Shown piece by piece: positions 6,355 to 9,059 of a stretch of 9,059 nt of DNA. The position numbers were made by a program, and so were the translations under genes. The DNA is taken from the NCBI GenBank assembly GCA_030425785.1, contig JAUHYJ010000117.1, positions 1 to 9,059 on the forward strand, read 5' to 3'. How positions within the stretch are numbered: position 1 is the first letter of the stretch; every line of letters starts with the position of its first letter. Under the pieces are notes generated by a model, which was not told the DNA's origin, did not search any database, and saw only the letters and a list, made by a program, of their open reading frames with translations. Origin of the DNA: Acidimicrobiia bacterium (GTDB taxonomy: Bacteria > Actinomycetota > Acidimicrobiia > Acidimicrobiales > Ilumatobacteraceae).

Positions 6355-7248
6355 GTGCTGAACGGACCCTTCGCCCTCGCCCTCACCGCCGGCATGGCGG
6401 CGACCGTGAACCCGTGCGGGTTCGCGCTCCTTCCGGCGTACCTGTCGGCGTTCGTCGGGTTGGACGAGGACACCAACCGCACGACGGCGGTGGCCCGGGG
6501 CCTGAAGGTGTCGGCCGTGCTCACGGCCGGATTCGTCGCCGTGTTCGCGGTCGTCGGGCTGATCATCGAGAACATCTCCCGCGGTATCCAGGAGTACCTG
6601 CCGTGGGCGACGATCGTCGTCGGTGTGGCCCTCGTCGGGCTCGGCATCTACCTGCTGACCGGTCGTCAGATCGTGGTCAACACCCCGAAGCTCCAGCGCG
6701 GCGGGGCCGACGGCACCCTCCTGTCGATGTTCCTGTTCGGTGTGTCGTACGCCGTGGCGTCGGTGTCGTGCACCCTGCCGCTGTTCCTCGGCGTGACGTC
6801 GACGACGTTCAGCCGCGAGAACTTCCTCTCGGGTGTGCTCGTCTTCGTGCTGTACGGCGTCGGTATGGGGCTCGTCGTCACGGTGCTCACCCTGGCGGTC
6901 GCCCTCGCCAAGGACGGGCTCGTCAACCGCTTCCGGTCGCTGCTGCCGAAGATGAACAAGATCGCCGGCGGGCTGCTGGTCGTCGCCGGCGCGTACGTCG
7001 CCTACTACGGCTACTACGAGGTCCGCCTGTTCTTCTTCGACGGCGACCTGGACGACCCGATCATCGACGCCGGCGAGCGCGTCCAGGCGTGGATGGCCAA
7101 CCGATTGCCGGGGCCCGACAACTACGTCGGCTGGCTCGTCGGGGCGCTGCTGATCATCGGCGGGGCGGTCGCGTGGACCATGGTGCGTGGCCGGCGCAAC
7201 GGGGTCACGACCGACTCCGGCGGGGGCCGTGATACAACGGTCGCATGA
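6355..7248 (+). CDS. ccdA: CcdA/DsbD-type membrane thiol-disulfide transporter
   Basis: Polytopic inner-membrane protein that carries reducing equivalents from cytoplasmic thioredoxin to the outer face of the membrane, where they serve cytochrome c maturation or other extracytoplasmic thiol proteins. The 297 residues contain about seven hydrophobic segments (roughly 5-33, 52-73, 83-103, 122-147, 159-184, 202-222 and 257-278). The two redox cysteines of the family are Cys21 in TVNPCGFALLP and Cys139 in ASVSCTLPLF, each in a membrane segment as expected. CcdA proteins usually have six segments and about 220-250 residues; the loop at 223-255 plus a seventh segment is a C-terminal extension. The GTG at 6355 is chosen because the frame upstream (from 6286) is not membrane-like and a TANNNT box sits just before it. 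No cytochrome c or thioredoxin-like partner gene is adjacent. The stop overlaps the methyltransferase start. Confidence 0.85.
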   Translation: MLNGPFALALTAGMAATVNPCGFALLPAYLSAFVGLDEDTNRTTAVARGLKVSAVLTAGFVAVFAVVGLIIENISRGIQEYLPWATIVVGVALVGLGIYLLTGRQIVVNTPKLQRGGADGTLLSMFLFGVSYAVASVSCTLPLFLGVTSTTFSRENFLSGVLVFVLYGVGMGLVVTVLTLAVALAKDGLVNRFRSLLPKMNKIAGGLLVVAGAYVAYYGYYEVRLFFFDGDLDDPIIDAGERVQAWMANRLPGPDNYVGWLVGALLIIGGAVAWTMVRGRRNGVTTDSGGGRDTTVA

Positions 7249-7883
7249 CCGCAGAGAACGACGAAGCGTGGCTGACGTCGGCGCCGACCGAGCCCGACGA
7301 GGTACGACGCTTCTACGACGAGTGGGCCGACCGCTACGACGTCGACCTCGCGGACTGGGACTACCGGGCGCCCGCGCGACTCACCGCGATGCTGGTCGAG
7401 TTCGGTGACGCGACCGCCGATGCCCTCGACGCAGGCTGTGGGACCGGCCTGTCGGGCCGGGCGCTGCGAGCCGGCGGCTGCACGGGTCGGCTGGTCGGCA
7501 TCGACGTGTCGGTCCCGTCGCTCGAGCGGGCGGCCGCCTCCGGCGCCTACGACGAGGTGCAGCAGGGTGACCTGAACCGTTCGCTCGCCTTCGACGACGG
7601 GCGGTTCGGCCTGCTCGCATGCGTCGGCGTCCTGACCTACGTCCCCGACGTCGAGCGCTGCTGGCGCGAGTTCGCCCGGGTCGTGCAGCCGGGTGGCGTG
7701 ATCGCGTGCAGCCAGCGTGACGACATCTGGCGCGAGCGACACTGCGACGACGTGCTCGACCGGCTCACGACCGACGGTGTGGTCGAGGTGCTCGCGCTCA
7801 GCGACCCCGAGCCGTACCTGCCCCAGAGCGGCGACGAGATGGCGTCGATCGGTGCCCGCTATCTCGCGTTGCGGGTGCTCTGA
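7245..7883 (+). CDS. Class I SAM-dependent methyltransferase, METTL27 (WBSCR27)-like
   Basis: Predicted cytosolic methyltransferase that uses S-adenosylmethionine on an unknown acceptor. The 212-residue protein opens with the motif VRRFYDEWADRYDVDLADWD (20-39) followed by YRAP (40-43), typical of the METTL27/WBSCR27-like group. Motif I is ALDAGCGTGLSG (60-71), the acidic ribose-binding end of strand 2 is VGIDVS (84-89), the adenine-side GDL is at 108-110, and the post-strand-4 stretch LLACVGVLTYVPD (123-135) precedes the PGG turn (149-151). It ends shortly after the Rossmann-fold core with no added domain, so the substrate is probably small. The ATG overlaps the ccdA stop as ATGA, implying coupled translation with a membrane redox protein to which it has no obvious biochemical link. 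The crotonase gene follows 37 bases downstream. Confidence 0.87.
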   Translation: MTAENDEAWLTSAPTEPDEVRRFYDEWADRYDVDLADWDYRAPARLTAMLVEFGDATADALDAGCGTGLSGRALRAGGCTGRLVGIDVSVPSLERAAASGAYDEVQQGDLNRSLAFDDGRFGLLACVGVLTYVPDVERCWREFARVVQPGGVIACSQRDDIWRERHCDDVLDRLTTDGVVEVLALSDPEPYLPQSGDEMASIGARYLALRVL

Positions 7884-7889
7884 CTCACG

Positions 7890-7904
7890 CCGACGCGAGG
7901 TCGG
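7890..7904 (+). terminator. Small hairpin between methyltransferase and crotonase genes
   Basis: CCGAC (7890-7894) pairs with GTCGG (7900-7904) around GCGAG, followed by TT. A five-base stem is weak; it could be a minor terminator or mean nothing. Confidence 0.2.
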
Positions 7905-7920
7905 TTGCCAAGCTGGGGCG

Positions 7921-8745
7921 ATGTACGACGTCATCGAGTACGCCGTCGACGACCCCGTCGCGACGATCACGCTGAACCGGCCCGACAGCATGAACGCCTG
8001 GACGGGGAAGATGGATCACGAGATCCGCGACGCGATCGCCCGCGCGGTCGCCGACCCGGCGGTCGTCGGCATCGTCGTCACCGGCGCCGGTCGTGCCTTC
8101 TGCGCCGGGGCCGACATGAAGTTGCTCGACAACCTGTCGTCCGGCTCGGCCGACGACGCCGACGCCAGCCTCGCCGACGGTCCGGATGGCAGCGGCGCTC
8201 CCGGCGACTTCGACGGCCGGTTCGGCTATCTGCTCGACGTGCCGAAGCCGATCATCGCGGCGGTGAACGGCGCCGTCGCCGGGATGGCCTATCCGTTCGC
8301 GCTGTCGTGCGACCTGCGTGTGCTGTGTCCCGACAGCCTGTTCGTCACGGCGTTCGCCCAGCGCGGCTTGATCGCCGAGTGGGGTCTCGGTTGGCTGCTG
8401 CCGCGCCTGGTCGGTCCGTCGGTGGCGCTCGACCTGCTCATGTCGTCGCGGCGCGTGGGGGCCGACGAGGCGCTCGCGATCGGGCTCGGGAACTACCTCG
8501 TCGAGAGCGACGAGCTGCTCGCGTTCTGTCGCCGCTACGTCGAGCAGCTCGCGTCGTCGTGCTCGCCGGCGTCGATCGCCGTGATGAAGCGGCAGGTCAA
8601 CGAGCACTTCCACCGAGGGCTCGGCGCCGCCGAAGCGGCGGCGGAGCAGCTGATGGCCGACAGCTTCCACCGGCCCGACTTCGCCGAAGGTGTCCGATCG
8701 TTCATCGAGAAGCGCCCGCCGCAGTTCGCCCGCCTCACCGAGTAG
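7921..8745 (+). CDS. Crotonase-fold acyl-CoA enzyme (enoyl-CoA hydratase/isomerase family)
   Basis: Binds an acyl-CoA thioester and stabilises its enolate, but the reaction is uncertain. The 274-residue protein has TITLNRPDSMNAWTGKM (15-31), the first oxyanion-hole block GAGRAFCAGADMKLL (55-69), and the second, AAVNGAVAGMAYPFALSCDL (113-132). Hydratases place a catalytic Glu in the GGGCEL-type stretch and another in QPEI. Here the corresponding stretches read GMAYPFA (121-127) and VTAFAQRG (142-149), with neither Glu. An acidic residue remains at E153 in GLIAEWGLGWLLPRLVG (149-165), a motif I recall from other actinobacterial homologues. Residues 72-100 form a Gly/Ser/Asp-rich insertion between the two oxyanion blocks. 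The start is an ATG preceded by GGGG. It may be co-transcribed with the methyltransferase, and it ends at a strong hairpin. Possible activities include isomerase, hydrolase or a specialised hydratase. Confidence 0.85.
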   Translation: MYDVIEYAVDDPVATITLNRPDSMNAWTGKMDHEIRDAIARAVADPAVVGIVVTGAGRAFCAGADMKLLDNLSSGSADDADASLADGPDGSGAPGDFDGRFGYLLDVPKPIIAAVNGAVAGMAYPFALSCDLRVLCPDSLFVTAFAQRGLIAEWGLGWLLPRLVGPSVALDLLMSSRRVGADEALAIGLGNYLVESDELLAFCRRYVEQLASSCSPASIAVMKRQVNEHFHRGLGAAEAAAEQLMADSFHRPDFAEGVRSFIEKRPPQFARLTE

Positions 8746-8768
8746 CGGGTCGTGCCGGGCACGACCCG
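8746..8768. terminator. Perfect bidirectional hairpin terminator between convergent genes
   Basis: CGGGTCGTGC (8746-8755) and GCACGACCCG (8759-8768) form an uninterrupted 10-base stem with a three-base loop, starting the base after the crotonase stop and ending seven bases before the stop of the opposing gene. This position suits termination of both transcripts. Only TT follows on the plus strand, so it is a GC-type hairpin without a T-run. Confidence 0.75.
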
Positions 8769-8775
8769 TTACACG

Positions 8776-9059
8776 TCAGTCGGTCAGGTCGGGGGTCGTC
8801 ACCCCGAGCTGCACGGCGCGTTCGGAGAGCCAGATCGGCGGCTCGTGGAACTCTCCGGCCTCACGGCTGGCGACCGCAGGTCCGTGCTCGTCCCACACGT
8901 GGCAGGTGTTGACGATCCGCCGCCAGCCCTGATCGTCGTCGCGCATGCCCCGGACGAAGCCGGTGTCGTCGCCCTCGTCGCGGGCCTTCGCCGCGCGCAT
9001 CGACCAGAAGCACTGCATCGCCACGGGCGCCATCGCCTGCAGCAACGCGGTGGTGTGGG
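8776..9059 (-). CDS. Unrecognised protein, C-terminal part only (5' end beyond window)
   Basis: The frame is open from the right edge to the TGA at 8778-8776, giving about 94 residues of a protein whose start lies outside the window. A TTG at 9045 is in frame but there is no reason to prefer it as a start. I do not recognise the family. Visible features are a short hydrophobic stretch ALLQAMAPVAMQCFW, an acidic/basic segment with GMRDDDQGWRRIVNTCHVW, and a tail EFHEPPIWLSERAVQLGVT. It contains several Trp, Cys and His residues and is soluble-looking overall. Support for coding comes from the open frame, ordinary amino-acid make-up, and a shared hairpin terminator placed just beyond its stop. 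Function unknown. Confidence 0.6.
   Translation of the reverse strand, partial: HTTALLQAMAPVAMQCFWSMRAAKARDEGDDTGFVRGMRDDDQGWRRIVNTCHVWDEHGPAVASREAGEFHEPPIWLSERAVQLGVTTPDLTD

Noticed and set aside
4380..6647. A 755-codon minus-strand frame that would extend the GNAT protein upstream through the C-S lyase locus
   Set aside because: Everything before the ATG at 4997 is antisense to the well-supported PLP enzyme and shows no fold; only the last 205 codons form the acetyltransferase.
1..9059. Horizontal transfer, mobile element, CRISPR or defence island
   Set aside because: Composition and codon use look even throughout, there are no transposase, integrase, tRNA or repeat-spacer signals, and the genes are ordinary metabolic families.

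Overview
The window is very GC-rich, densely coded and biased to G/C at third codon positions. It carries a coenzyme F420 biosynthesis gene of the CofD/FbiA family, ATGA stop/start overlaps and TANNNT boxes placed almost at start codons. Together these point to a high-GC actinobacterium, possibly of the Acidimicrobiia/Ilumatobacter kind; that placement is an inference from style and gene content, not from a phylogenetic marker. I see no rRNA, tRNA, CRISPR array, insertion sequence, prophage gene or replication origin.

Layout. (1) 1-2034, minus strand: a GT-B (family 4-like) glycosyltransferase is followed, through a 4-base ATGA overlap, by cofD/fbiA, whose C-terminus lies beyond the left edge. 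(2) 2138-3130, plus strand: gmd, a GDP-mannose 4,6-dehydratase, diverges from the glycosyltransferase across about 100 bases that hold candidate promoters for both directions. (3) 3206-4997, minus strand: a tight three-gene operon reads GNAT acetyltransferase, flavodoxin-fold NAD(P)H:quinone-reductase-like protein B, then its paralogue A, again joined by ATGA overlaps. (4) 5070-6239, plus strand: a MalY/PatB-type PLP C-S lyase, ending in a strong hairpin. (5) 6355-8745, plus strand: a CcdA-type membrane thiol-disulfide transporter, a class I SAM methyltransferase (ATGA overlap) and, 37 bases on, a crotonase-fold protein. (6) 8776-9059, minus strand: the C-terminal part of an unrecognised protein, converging on the crotonase gene across a perfect 10-bp-stem hairpin.

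How the genes relate. gmd and the glycosyltransferase fit surface polysaccharide or glycolipid synthesis using GDP-deoxyhexoses, and F420 synthesis is translationally linked to that glycosyltransferase. Flavin reductases, a C-S lyase and CcdA suggest a redox/thiol flavour in the middle, but no single pathway joins them. Most of the window reads as ordinary chromosomal housekeeping and accessory metabolism. I found no convincing sign of a wholly new system. The best leads are the GNAT plus twin-reductase operon and the crotonase that lacks both canonical hydratase glutamates.
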